64,000 bases of DNA from contig NC_059272.1 in the NCBI RefSeq assembly GCF_017591435.1, positions 8,245,550 through 8,309,549 of the forward strand, written 5' to 3'. Position numbers and translations under genes: made by a program. This document shows positions 53,261-64,000 of this stretch, piece after piece; the first letter of the stretch is position 1, and each line of letters starts with the position of its first letter. The notes under the pieces are model-generated. The model ran no database searches. It was not told the DNA's origin and saw only the letters and a program-made list of their open reading frames with translations. This DNA comes from Portunus trituberculatus (Eukaryota; Arthropoda; Malacostraca; Decapoda; Portunidae).

Positions 53261-54890
53261 TTTGACAGTCATCCCTTTGCTCGTAAGACTAAAGTGGGTT
53301 GGGGAATCATAGGTGGTGCTCCCACATTGCCAGAGAATACAGTAGGAGTATATAGAACAGTAATGCAAGAAGTACAAATTAGTAAAGAAAGAAAGGTTAA
53401 TTTCTTGGTTGTTCCAACTAAAACTAAAGAAGTGATTAGTCCTTCTCAAGTGAGAGACATGTTTGAACTTGACTTTAATGATAGAAAGACAGCTGACACT
53501 CCACTATCGTATGAAGATAAAATGTTTATGAATAAGATGAAAGAAGGAGTTCATCAGCTGGAGGATGGGCATTATGAGTTACCCCTTCCTCTTAAGGATG
53601 ATAATGTCAAGCTTCCAAACAACAAAATGCTAGCTCAACAAAGACTTAAGAAACTAAAGATTAAGCTTGAGAAGGATAATCAATACAGTAGTGATTATAA
53701 AATGTTCATAGATGACATGATTACCAAAGGTTACGCAGAGGTTGTACCAACACAAGATTTAGTTAGGAATGATGGTAAGGTCTGGTACATCCCACATCAT
53801 GGAGTCTACCACCCAAAAAAGCCAAATAAATTGAGTCATATTTGACTGCAGTGCAAACTACAGAAATCAGACTCTAAACAGCCACTTGATGCAAGGCCCA
53901 GACCTTACTAACAAACTTGTTGGAGTGTTTAGACAGGAGAATATTGCACTTGTAACTACGTGACATAGAAGCAATGTTACGATTCCTGTGGTGGAAAAAT
54001 GGTAATTTTAAGGATGAAATTGTTGAATACAGAATGACAGCTCACTTATTTGGTGCTACTTCCTCTCCAAGTGTTGCAAACTTTGCACTAAAGAAAGCTG
54101 CAGGTGACTATGGGAGCATCTGATGCAGTCAAGTTTGTAAAGAATAATTTTTATGTTGATGACAGCATAAAGTCAGTAGCAACCAAGAAGGAAGCTGTCA
54201 CACTCATTGAGAAGAGCAAAGAATTATGTAAAAAGGGAGGTTTTGACCTTCATAAGTTCTTGTCAAACAACAAAAATGTACTAGCTGCAACTTCTCCTCA
54301 TGAGAGGGCAGAGGGAGTTAAAAGTCTTGACTTTAGTAAAAAATGAAGACACACTGCCCATAGAAAGAACTTTGGGAGTTGAAGGATGTATAGAATCTGA
54401 TTCATTTCAATTCAGGATAAAGCTGAAAGACAGGCCACTCACTAGGAGAGGCATTCTGTCAACTGTAAGCTCCATATACGACCCATTAGGTCTAGTGTCA
54501 CCTCTCATACTCAGAGGAAAACAAATTTTACAGGAATTGTGCAAAAATTATGTTGGTTGGGATCATGAGGTGCCTGATAATGTTCAGCCTAAATAGATGA
54601 AGTGGAGAACTGAATTGCACAAACTAGATCAGCTCAGGGTACCAAGATGTTACAAACCTAAAGACTTTGATGAAATAGAAAGAGTCGAGTTTCATCACTT
54701 CTCTGATGCATGCCATGCATGCTCATATATTAGGTTGATTAGCAAGACTGGCCAAATTCACTGTGCATTGGTAATGGCAAAGTCAAGAGTAACACCCCTG
54801 AAAACCATAACAATTCCCAGACTTGAACTAACAGCAGCAGTGGCGTCAGGATTCACAAACTCCTAAAGGAAGAACTGGAATAAAAGAACA
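53261..54890 (+). pseudogene. BEL/Pao reverse transcriptase and RNase H start
   Basis: Reads TKVGWGIIGGAPTLPENTVG, PLSYEDKMFMNKMKEGVHQL, YELPLPLKDDNVKLPNNKML, VWYIPHHGVYHPKKPNK, then broken frames through the palm: around 53960 IALVT is followed at once by EAMLRFLWWKNGNF, so a short stretch that normally carries the FHQV-type motif is missing. Next is RMTAHLFGATSSPSVANFAL, NNFYVDDSIKSVATKKEAV (catalytic YVDD intact), RGILSTVSSIYDPLGLVSPL. RNase H begins VEFHHFSDACHACSYIRL and PRLELTAAVASGF. Confidence 0.88.
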
Positions 54891-55144
54891 TTCAAGAAAT
54901 ATTCTGGACAGATAGCAAAGTAGTTCTTGGTTACATTGCAAATTATTCAAAGAGATTTCATGTGTATGTTGCAAATAGAGTACAAGTAATTAGGGACTAC
55001 AGCTCACCAGATCAATGGAGATTTGTAGAAACTCAGAACAACCCAACAGATCATGCATTTAGAGGCATGACTGCAGAAGAAATCTGTAAAGGCCAGATCT
55101 GGTGGAATGGCCCTGCATTTCTTTGGCATAATAGTGAACTAGAT

Positions 55145-55454
55145 AACAGTCATCTCCAGTACAAGGTCATAAATGAAAATGATCTTGAAGTGAAGAAAGT
55201 TGTATGCCATGCTGTAGCACAACAGCCAGAGTATATTGCAAAGATCAGAATATTTTTCTGATTGGTTCAAAGCAAAAAGAGCAGTTGCTGTATGCCTTTA
55301 ACAGTCATCTCCAGTACAAGGTCATAAATGAAAATGATCTTGAAGTGAAGAAAGTTGTATGCCATGCTGTAGCACAACAGCCAGAGTATATTGCAAAGAT
55401 CAGAATATTTTTCTGATTGGTTCAAAGCAAAAAGAGCAGTTGCTGTATGCCTTA
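55145..55454. repeat. 155-bp perfect tandem duplication in BEL pol
   Basis: 55145-55299 and 55300-55454 appear identical, spanning CAGTCATCTCCAGTACAAGG to TTGCTGTATGCCTT. It falls between RNase H and integrase and destroys the frame. Confidence 0.93.
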
Positions 55455-56921
55455 AGCTCCTAAAGAATTTTAAAGGAAAAAGTAACGGCAGTGATAAAGT
55501 TAAAGAAGAGAAATATGTGCAAGTAAATGTAGCAGAAATTGAAGAAGCAGAAAGGGAAATAATAAAGCAACTGCAAGTGAAGGCATTCCAATCTGAAATA
55601 AATGTACTGAAATCAGCTGCAAAGTATAAGTCACTAGTTAAAGGGAACAATGGTAAAAGAGTAAAGGTGATAGACAAGACCAGTTCTCTATATAAGCTAG
55701 ATCCTTTCATTGATGAGTATGGTATCTTGAGAGTAGGAGGAAGATTTAGGCTTGCCAATTTAGAAAGTGCATCTAAACACCCAATGATCCTCCCCAAAGT
55801 TTCCCGCATAACTGATCTGATAATATGCCACCACCATAAAAGGACAAATCATCAAGGCAGGGGCATAACTTTAAATGAAATTAGATCATGTGGATACTAG
55901 AGGATCATCCCTCGTTTCCAAGCATATTGCAAAGTGTGTTACTTGTCGTAAAGTCAGAGGCTCAACACAAGGACAGAAGATGGCAGACCATCACCTCCAT
56001 TTACATACTATGCAGTGGATTTCTTTGGCCCATTCTATATAAAAGGCATGTATGGCATGTAGGGCAGTGCATACTGAAACAGCCAACAGCATAGATAAAA
56101 GTTCCTTCCTCAGTGCATATCGTCGCTTTGCAAGACGAAGAGGGCCTGTTAGACAATTGAGATGTGACCAAGGAACTAACTTTGTAGGGGCTAAATCAAA
56201 ATATGAAAAGAACATGCAGAAAATGAATAATGATAAAATTAAACAAGACCTTATGAAAGACAAGTGTGACTGGATTGTATTTAAGATGAATGTACCCAAT
56301 GCCAGTCACATGGGAGGTGTTTGGGAGAGGCAGATATGCACAGTGAGAAATGTCTTCACAGTGTGACTTGATCAGTATGGTGCACAGTTAGATGACCAAG
56401 ATTTGAGAACTTTCTTAGTGGAAGCTGAAAACATAGTTAATGGTCGTCCTCTAACTGTGGATAATTTAAATTCCCCAGACAATCCTACACCACTAACACC
56501 AAATAACTTGCTAACTATGAAGACAAAGGTGGTACTGTCTCCCCCAAGCATATTTGTTAAGGAGGATTTATATTGTATAATGAGGTGGCGCAGAGCAAAA
56601 TACCTGGCCAATCAGTTCTGGTCCAGGTGGAAAAGAGAATATGTGCAATCTCTACAACTTAGAAATAAGTGGACAACACCAAGAAGAAGCCTCAGTGTAG
56701 ATGATATAATTATTATAAAGGACCAGAATGTAGCAAGAAACCAGTGGAAACTAGGTAGAATAACAGAAGCTCATGTTGATGCCGATGGGCTTGTAAGAAA
56801 GGTTAAGGTGCTAGTGTCAGATTGCAATATTGACAACCAGGGGAAACGTACAAAGGCCAACAGGACCATCATAGAGAGGCCAGTACATAGTCTGATAGTG
56901 TTGCTAGAGAGTAATATGTAA
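55300..56921 (+). pseudogene. BEL/Pao integrase
   Basis: SDWFKAKRAVAVCLKLLKNF leads to YGILRVGGRFRLANLESASK, HPMILPKVSRITDLIICHHH and HKRTNHQGR (zinc-binding His pair). After frame changes: CVTCRKVRGSTQGQKMADLP (Cys pair), FTYYAVDFFGPFYIKG (first catalytic Asp), RAVHTE, VRQLRCDQGTNFVGAKSKYE (second Asp), LRTFLVEAENIVNGRPLTVD (Glu) and LANQFWSRWKREYVQSLQLR; ends SLIVLLESNM. The DDE residues are all present; at least three frame disruptions inactivate it. Confidence 0.88.
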
Positions 56922-57042
56922 TGTAGATCGGAGCATCCCCACTAAGGAGCCATTGCAACAAAACCTACTGTGCCAATACTAATTTTAAGGCAAATGTTAT
57001 TGTTAAATCTAAGGTAAATTGTTACACAATTTAGGGGAGCCA

Positions 57043-57600
57043 TGTTACTGTACGTAAGAGTTTGTAAGAGTTTACTTATGTTATAATATAGCTAGTCCTC
57101 TGTCATCATAAGAAGTGTTTAATATTTTTCTATGTGCATGAACACACATGTAGCGTACTTAAATACCAGTATTTAATGCCACATAAAGGTTCGCTTCGAC
57201 ACAGTTTTATTTGGGCGTTTGCCTACCCTATAGCCTTAGGGTTAGCCTCAGGGCATCGCGAGTCTTCACTCACAAGAGAGAGGGCGCAAGATTTAGACGT
57301 GCGCAGGGAGATGATAGGTAAACATTGTATTCTTTGTAGTATTAACCTAGTGTTATAGTGCCAAATATGTGGAGTTTATAACTAGTATAATGTATTGAAA
57401 GTGTGTTTACTTTGTACAAGTGAATAATGTTACTTATAAGAACTAATATAGAGAAACTTTGTCCAAACAGTTCTTACGGTCAAGCCTACTGAAATAAATT
57501 GTCAGAGGAAATACTGCTTTCCCTCAAGCCTACAACGATGGCTTTGATCAATAAAAACACGTCAGTCGTGAGTCAATAGAGATCCTACTAGAGCGCCTAC
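57043..57600 (+). repeat. 3' LTR of the BEL/Pao element
   Basis: Preceded by a purine-rich AGGGGAGCC; begins TGTTACTGTACGTAAGAG and probably ends GCGCCTACA near 57600. Contains AATAAA at about 57492 and 57551. The 5' partner is absent, so the right edge is estimated from where LINE coding resumes. Confidence 0.6.
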
Positions 57601-57604
57601 ATTA

Positions 57605-58270
57605 TCCATCATATCATCATCCACCTGACCTCCCTGGGACCTGACATCCAACTTTAGTGGGTGCCCTCCTATGTCGTCATCATGGGAAAAATGGTGGTCA
57701 ACATGGCAGCAGCAGAGGCACACACGCATCCCTCCCCTATTGACCTAGCCACTGACCAGACTGGCTCCCTAACTGACCTCAAGACAGCCTGCAGGCAACA
57801 CTAGGACACAATATTGACTGACACCTTACATCACACCTCACTGGACACATTAGACAGGACACAAGACACCACTGGTGGACCTACTCCCCCAACCAAGCAC
57901 TGGACACAGCAGCCACCAGACTGAGAATTGGCCACACCTGCTTCAACGCCCACTTAAACAGGCTAGGCATGTCGGATTCTCCCCACTGCTCCTGGTGCCC
58001 TACACAGCCTGACACCCTGGGCCACCTGCTGCTGCATTACCCTGTCACCACTCATGCCATGTGACCCTCCACTCACTAACTGCTCTCCAACCACACAGCC
58101 CTACCCTGACTGACCTGGGCAGCTCCAAAATCCCAATCTGGCCTCAGTAAATTTACAGTTTAAGACAATATATATCCCCTATCTCTATCATCAACCCCCT
58201 CAACACCTACAACAAGCTTGGGGATCTTTGGGGAATTTTGGGTGGGGAGGCATATATGAGTGATACATGA
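57605..58270 (+). pseudogene. LINE ORF2 3' end (RNase H and C-terminal zinc motif)
   Basis: Reads IIHLTSLGPDIQL, WVPSYVVIMGKMVVNMAAAE (the SHVGIxGNExAD region, damaged), then LDTAATRLRIGHTCFNAHLN, RLGMSDSPHCSWCPTQPDTL and GHLLLHYPVTTHAM. The last part is the C-x2-C...H-x4-C motif found at the C-terminus of I-group LINE proteins (its last Cys is replaced by Tyr). Stops are at 57655 and elsewhere. A T-rich tail ends it near 58270. Confidence 0.78.
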
Positions 58271-58655
58271 TTTTTTTTTTTATCTAGAATTTCCCTATAT
58301 GTTTGAAGAATTTTCCTAAATCTAGGTTAATTTTACCTAAATCTAGGTTAATTTTACATAATATTACGATCTTATGATCTTTCATTTTACCAGTAGGGCT
58401 ACATCCCCATACCTCCTGTGAGCTCGGTGCAACGATGTAGCTTTGGCGGTCAGCATTAAGGTTCTGTGACAGTGTTACACATTCTTACCACTGGATAGGT
58501 ACACTGAATAGTGTTACCTTGTTGAGTTGTCATTTACTGGCAGGGATTGGTCCTTTGGGCAATGAAGTAGGTTCTATTCCTTTTCTTCTTTTAATACAAA
58601 ATAAATGTTTTTCACAGAATAAAGTTTGGCACCGATCAATAACACAACACACATG

Positions 58656-58703
<48 letters not shown>

Positions 58704-59156
58704 CAGGAGTAACGTCTTAAGGGTTTAAACGCCAGTACTGATCTGTTTATGAAAATGAAGGATCAGAGGATGGTGAGGCTGAAAGCATGACATGATGTAC
58801 ACATGTAATTGACCAATAGAAATGTACTCACATGGAGTTGCCCTGTGACTGATGGGATGCGTTATTTAACAAGCGGACGGATGCACACCCTTATCATGTT
58901 GTCTGGGTTACTGTAAGGTTTTACAACTTGCTTGTGAGCTTACCAACGTTAATTGAACCTTCATGTTCAAGCCTCCTTTCCCTTCTCACTTCTACTTATT
59001 ACTTATTCTATTTGCTCGTTGCTATATTTGAAGTAAATATATTACACCTCCCCCGTGCTAGGACATTAACCTAACCTTAACATAAACCTAACCTAACGTA
59101 CTCTAGCCGGGAAGGCTATGCCCCCCCCCTCGCACCCCCACTGTAGGACACTAACC
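58271..59156. other. Non-coding interval with (TC)n microsatellite
   Basis: TC run at 58661-58699. A short CCTAACCTTAACATAAACCTAACCTAACG block at 59071-59099 recalls the degenerate CCTAA array at 30.3 kb. A tandem pair CTAAATCTAGGTTAATTTTAC occurs at 58316-58357. No gene. Confidence 0.55.
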
Positions 59157-59159
59157 TAA

Positions 59160-60637
59160 TGCTGGACTCACACATACACGATTGTGGTGCCCCGACAGGC
59201 AGGATTGGAATCGGGGCTAAAAAGTGCACGATTGCTCCCGATTATACAGGACAGGGCCAAGAGCCGGAAAAGAGACAATTATCGGGCATATCGGGAGAGT
59301 GATCAGGGTGGTGTCGCACCTAATGTGGCACTGTTGCCCCGACATGAAATGATGATACACTCGTTTCGGCGCAACAGGGGTGATGAACCCCCGACGAACC
59401 CCCAACAACACCCTCATTTGCAAATTGCATCGCCCCATATCGCCCCATATGGCCTGGCAGGGGCGTATTATCAGTGCATTTGGGGCGAAAGAAGCGATGG
59501 TACGGGTATGTCGGAACGACAGCCCCGATGCATGCCACGACATATATATAGGCAGCCCACCACAACACCAGATAAACACTCCAGCACCAGCCCTAAACAG
59601 TGCCACATCACCAGTGAGTCAACACCACCACAAGCATTTACAGTTCCACAAAGGAACTAATTATGCTGGGGGTATGTGGTATGAGATACCACTTACTGAG
59701 GGCTTTTGTCATCGACCAGTTTCTAATACCAAAGCCCAAACCAAAACGGAAGCAAAGGTCATGGGTGTGGCCCTACCTCCAGAAAAGACTGAGGTATAGA
59801 CACTACGATACCCTCATGGACGAATTGTATAAGGAGAACCCAGACCTGTACAAGAATTATACCAGGATGGACAAGGAGCTCTTTGACAGCATCGTTGAGA
59901 CCATGACCCCAATCATCAAGAGGAAGGAAGACTAGTAGATGGCGGAAACCCATCGACCCTAGCACACGGGTTGCCATCATCCTGCGTTACCTTGCCAAAG
60001 GGGACTCCTCCAAATCCCTACAGTATGCATTTCGTGTGGCACATAACACCATATGTGGCATTGTTCCTGACACCTGCAACGCCATTGTTTTGGCCTTTGC
60101 ACCCACGCTCCTCTGTCTCCCCGCCACACCTGAAGAGTGGCTACAGGTCTCCAAGGATTTCGAACAGAAATGGCACCTCCCTCACTGCATAGGCTCTCTG
60201 GATGGCAAGCATATCCGTATACGGGTGGTAGAGCGGTGTGAGAGAGCCTGTGACGGTTGGCGGGAGCGCCAGTGCTGCCCTCTACATACGTCATCACAGT
60301 TCCCGCCGCCCCTTGCGGCCCGCAAGGGGGCGATGGTGCAATGATAGCCCCATACTATTCGCTCCTGTCGCCCATTTCGCCCCGATATTCCCCGATAGCT
60401 ACACTGTTTGACTTTTGTCGGCCACTCGGCTGAAAATTTTGAACAGGTTCAAAATTTTTGCCCCAATGCCTGGACATCCCCCGCAACGCCCGCATGCACT
60501 GTATGTTGCCCAATGAACCCCGAAACACCCCGATCACGCACGATTGATGCCCCGATAGTGCTTTTTTGTCCCCCGATGCCAAATTTCAGCCATCGTGCCT
60601 GTCGGGGCACCACAATCATGTATGTGTGAGTCCAGCA
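59160..60637 (+). mobile_element. PIF/Harbinger element, non-autonomous
   Basis: Ends TGCTGGACTCACACATACAC and GTGTATG-type ...GTGTGAGTCCAGCA form TIRs of about 45 bp, flanked by TAA at 59157-59159 and 60638-60640 (PIF/Harbinger targets TWA). Repeated CCCCGAT/ATCGGGG motifs fill both subterminal regions. It contains a truncated transposase. Confidence 0.9.
59690..60240 (+). pseudogene. Harbinger transposase, N-terminal half
   Basis: RSWVWPYLQKRLRYRHYDTL, YKNYTRMDKELFDSIVETM, then a 1-bp shift near 59935 into RWRKPIDPSTRVAIILRYLA, LQYAFRVAHNTICGIVPDTC, EEWLQVSKDFEQKWHLPHCI and GSLDGKHIRIR (first catalytic Asp). The sequence then leaves the family (about 60235), so the other two catalytic residues are missing. 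The N-terminus carries the helix-turn-helix for end binding. It must depend on an autonomous relative. Confidence 0.85.
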
Positions 60638-61540
60638 TAACCCTAACATAAATCTATCCTAACGTATCATAGCTTTAGGCATGCTTTCCCCCCCCCCACC
60701 CCGACATCCTCCCGCTAGAATCTCTTATAGCTTCACACAATATGCCCTATCTCTACTAATATTAGGGATGGCAGTTTCAGTCCGAGTAGTACTCAGTTTA
60801 CTCGGTTTTTTAATTTGAGTGAGTACTACTCGGTTTACTCGGTTTTCATAATTCAATTACATGCTCAATTTATGCGTTGAAAATGTAATACAAGCCTTCA
60901 AACTAAGGAGTAAAGATTTTTTTTTTTCGGTATTTTGTTGGGGAAGAAGGCAGTGCATGCCGCAAAACCACCCAGACATTAATGGAATAGTCCAATTCCT
61001 AAGAACATGCCTAACAGTGCCAACAGTCCAACACACGGGCTTGGGTGAAGGAAAGAGACCTGTACGAGTACGCGACGAGTCAGTTCACAGTTGGCATGCA
61101 TTAGCCAGTTTCGCAGTTTTTTTTGGCAGCAAGTCGCCAGCCTGAGACGCCAGCAAGGATTTTAGGGAGGATATATGGGTTCAATGGGCAGGCTGGAGGA
61201 AATGATTAGGGAACCTTGCTTCTAACAGATGGCGTGCGGGTCGTAGGTAGTAGGGATAAGGAGGTCCATCAGCGGGGGAGGATGAGCGCCGTTACAAGAT
61301 TCAAACCAAGGAATATACAGAGAGGAAGTTTTGGTGCATGTTAAAGTTTGGAGGACAGCGACGGTGCTGCCATCTGTTGGAAGCGAGTAATTTCATAGAA
61401 AACGTTATTAGGAGTAACGTTAATGATGGAACTGTTATTAAGAGTTAATTAAGTGGAATTGATATTAGCATGAATGATAATGATAAAAGGTTTAGTATAA
61501 TTGATTCTTTTAAATGTTATCATCAGTATTGCTCACCTTG
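60638..61540. other. Non-coding interval with GAGTACTACTCGGTTTACTCGG repeats
   Basis: At 60775-60850 two to three units of GAGTACTACTCGG/TTTACTCGGTTTT form imperfect direct and inverted repeats. No gene recognised. Confidence 0.5.
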
Positions 61541-61884
61541 TACACACACACACACTCCCCGCTCCGTGGAGAGCGGACGTGCCTCCTGCGCATGAACGGC
61601 ATCTAAATAACACTCCACACGCTAAGCAATGTGCTTGAGTGAGAATAGTTATTGCTATTGAGGGGCGACCAGAGCGAGTGAACGAGTGTACAGAGTGAAC
61701 GTAGCCTGGTGGCGTGTACATGGGAGTGATCGGAGGTGGGAGAACCTCCACACTCCAAACGACAGAGCGGGAACCCACAAAGGCCAGCCATAGCAGCCGC
61801 CAACGCATCCAACCACACACGTAACTACCAGGCCTGGCCCCCAGTGACCACACACCCACATGTTCCCAGGAAAAGTAAGGAAAA

Positions 61885-62935
61885 ATGGATAGACCGGTAA
61901 GGAATAAATTACCAAATTCAAAATATGTTGATGAGGCCCAGGGAGCAAAGCCGAAAGTGGCCAGTCAAAGCATGAGTCCAGCTTCAACAGGGGCAACATT
62001 GCAAGGTAGATTGGTGATGTTGGAGAAGAGATTTGAGGAGTTAGTGAAGGAATTAAAAGTTCAGAGGAGTGAGGAGGAGCAGGATAGAGAATTCCGCAAG
62101 GCTTTGAAGGAAAGAGTTAAGAGACTGGAGGAAAATGAAAAACGATTGGTGGATGAGAATGCGCATTTGAAGGTGGAGGTTGAAAAATACAAGAGACGGT
62201 TGGAGGAGAAAATGGAGAGAGTAGTAAAGGAGAAAGATGACTTTAAGGAAATGATTAGTGAGCAGAATGAAAGGCTTGAAAGGGAATGGGAACTGAAGAA
62301 AACACAATGGACTGAGTCGAGGGAAGCAGAGATGGTTGGATTACAAGAAATAATTAAAGATCAGTTGAAGGAAGACAAAAAAGAAAGGTCCAAGGAACTG
62401 GTTAATGTAATGAAGAATAAGGAAACATTGATAAGGAAATAGCAGAAAAGAAGAAGAGTGTGTTAATATTTGGGATGAAAGAACAAAATATAACATATAA
62501 GCCTAAGAGAATTAAGGAAGAATTGAAAACGGTAAGAGATCTGTTCAAAAATCTAAATGATGATGAAAAAAAAGACCTACAAGAAGAAGTGGAAGAGATC
62601 CATAGACTGGGTCCGTATAAGGAGGAGTGAACAGACCGATTAAAGTAGTACTGAAGTCACAACAATCTGCGGAGGATGTCCTATATAGAACATCAAAGTT
62701 AAGAGAGATAGAAGGTTGTAAAGAGGTGTTTGTGAGAAAGAATAGAAATGAGGAAGAGAGGAGAAGATATAAGGAATTGGTGGAAGAGGCGAGAAGGAAA
62801 AATGATGAGCGGTCTGAGGAGGAAAAGAAAAGTTTTTGGAGAGTTATAGGAGAGAGAGTCAGAAAGTGGTATGTGGAAAGAAGGAATACGGAGGAACCCC
62901 TAGAGGAGCAGTGGGTGGACCGTAATGTATACTAA
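61885..62935 (+). pseudogene. LINE ORF1 (coiled coil plus RRM-like domain)
   Basis: ATG at 61885 (MDRPVRNKLPNSKYVDEAQG). Residues of about 40-180 form a long coiled coil (LEKRFEELVKELKVQRSEEE, LKERVKRLEENEKRLVDENA). The frame breaks at 62442 and resumes as KKSVLIFGMKEQNITYKPKR, LKTVRDLFKNLNDDEKKDLQ, EEIHRLGPYKEG and, after another shift, NRPIKVVLKSQQSAEDVLYR, KEVFVRKNRNEEERRRYKEL. The order coiled coil, VLIFG...RLG...RPIKV, then R-rich C-terminus resembles L1-type (Transposase_22) ORF1 proteins that bind element RNA. About 350 codons in all. Confidence 0.75.
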
Positions 62936-64000
62936 TATAGATGGGATACTGTCAAGTAGATTGGAATTGCAAGACTATATGATAGTGGAGAAGCCTGATA
63001 TAGTGTGTTTGACTGAGACAAAATTGCATGAAAAAACAAAGATAAATTTGGATAATAAATATAATATATGGAGAAAGGATAGGGAGAGTAAAGGTGGAGG
63101 AGGAGTTATGATTATGACGAAGAAATAAATAAATGTGGATAAGGTTTGGTATGGGAAGAACAACGCAGAAGTGATAAGCATAAGGATAAAAAGTGATGGA
63201 AAAGAATTAATAATCATGGTGACCTATGTACCTCCTAAAACAAATTCTTGGACATTAAGGAATACGACAATATGATCAAGGATACTTTACAGAGTTTGGA
63301 AAGTGTATTATCTGGAAAAAGAAAGGTGATACTAGTAGGAGATTTTAATTGTAAGGAGGTGGATTGGGAAAATCTAGTAAGTGGTGTTGGAGAAGAAGCA
63401 TGGGAGAGAGATTTCTTAATCTAATGATGGAAAATATGATGGAACAGAGGGTGAAGGAAAATACTAGATATAGAGGAGATGATGAACCGGCTAGACTGGA
63501 TTTGGTGTTAACAAGAGAAGTGTACCTATGTGGAGATATACAATACAAGTGTCCTTTGGGAAAGAGTGATCATGTGGTTATGGAAATGCAGATAGCAACA
63601 ACACAGCGAAGGAAGGACGAGACATACAGGAGTGGTAGATTGAATTATAGAAAGATGGACACAGAAAGTTTGAAAAATTATTTCAGAAAATTAGATTGGG
63701 AGGAGATGTTACAAATCAGAGAAGTGCAAAAGAAATATGAGATTTTTATGAAATATTATAAAGAAGGAGTTATGAAATTTGTACCAAAGTATAAACCAAG
63801 AGAGGAAGGAAGAAAGGATTGGTTTAATGCAACTTGTGTTAAGGCTAAGGAAAAGAGATGTGGCTTGGAAAAGATGGAAAAGAGCAGGAATATACTAAAT
63901 AAGGAGAATTATAGAGTGGCAAGAAATGAGTATGTGAGGGTAAGGAGGAGGAAGAAAGAAAATTTGAAAAGATATTGTAGACAAGAGTAAGGAACATCCA
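62925..64000 (+). pseudogene. LINE ORF2, endonuclease and linker (incomplete at window end)
   Basis: Starts YTNIDGILSSRLELQDYMIV and EKPDIVCLTETKLHEKTKIN (catalytic Glu), then GGGGVMIMTKK, a stop, VTYVPPKTNSWTLR, a frameshift, VILVGDFNCKEVDWENLVSG (GDFN), ARLDLVLTREVYL and CPLGKSDHVVMEMQIA (SDH). All endonuclease motifs of the APE type are present. A clean frame of about 208 codons continues to 63990 with linker sequence. YTNIDG...KPDI..LTETKL is typical of CR1/L2-type LINEs. The protein would nick target DNA; RT lies outside. Confidence 0.82.

Larger units (their letters stand above)
50422..57600 (+). mobile_element. BEL/Pao LTR retrotransposon, decayed
   Basis: Gag, zinc knuckles, protease, RT, RNase H, integrase and a 3' LTR in canonical BEL order, all frameshifted. 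The 5' LTR is missing; the left edge meets Penelope DNA at 50422. It contains a solo LTR of another family (51028-51693) and a 155-bp tandem duplication (55145-55454). Confidence 0.88.
61541..64000 (+). mobile_element. LINE with coiled-coil ORF1, 5' half (runs off window)
   Basis: 5' UTR from about 61.55 kb, ORF1 61885-62935, ORF2 from 62925, overlapping slightly. Frames are only lightly damaged. The RT domain would lie beyond position 64000. Confidence 0.8.

Overview
This window looks like a gene-poor, repeat-saturated stretch of a eukaryotic (animal) nuclear genome. I recognise no intact host gene, rRNA, functional tRNA, operon or CRISPR array. Long (CT)n/(AG)n/(CA)n microsatellites, tRNA-derived SINEs and degenerate CCTAA-type blocks, together with the mix of piggyBac, PIF/Harbinger, Tigger/pogo, hAT, DIRS, BEL, Gypsy, Penelope and several LINE clades, suggest an arthropod, most likely a decapod crustacean. 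The taxon is inference only. Nearly everything that codes is a decayed transposable element, broken by frameshifts and by stops that often look like CpG decay (CGA to TGA).  Layout. 1-2.8 kb: tRNA-SINE, the 3' end of a CR1-like LINE, an SGNH-hydrolase-like fragment and a short TIR element. 3.3-10.2 kb: Tigger/pogo-type elements, two of them hosting or bounding further insertions: a pair of inverted LTRs around a Gypsy gag fragment, a TTAA-flanked MITE and a TA-flanked MITE. 10.2-17.3 kb: a DIRS-type tyrosine-recombinase retrotransposon split by a palindromic MITE, a PIF/Harbinger element (3-bp TSD CTG) and a piggyBac-type element (TSD TTAA). 17.83-24.62 kb: a piggyBac element with TTAA duplications that was internally deleted, then invaded by a CR1 LINE and by a Tigger-like element. 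24.6-36.3 kb: LINE fragments, another Tigger copy, a SINE, a second Harbinger with both of its genes, another CR1 fragment, a hAT transposase and low-complexity DNA. 36.4-42.2 kb: a near full-length I-group LINE (gag-like ORF1; endonuclease-RT-RNase H ORF2) lying between two long (CT)n tracts. 43-45.4 kb: minus-strand Gypsy pol with intact integrase. 46-49.7 kb: candidate LTR, tandem repeats and a LINE ORF1. 49.7-57.6 kb: Penelope fragment and a BEL/Pao retrotransposon carrying a solo LTR. 57.6-58.3 kb: LINE 3' end. 59.16-60.64 kb: a third, non-autonomous Harbinger (TSD TAA). 61.5-64 kb: 5' half of a LINE with a coiled-coil/RRM-like ORF1, running off the window.  The genes do not form a working pathway. 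The value of the window is as a record of nested insertions whose order can be read from target-site duplications and interrupted reading frames. The most unusual observations are the LINE embedded in a (CT)n microsatellite, the inverted LTR pair inside one target-site duplication, and the piggyBac whose catalytic-core deletion predates the CR1 insertion.
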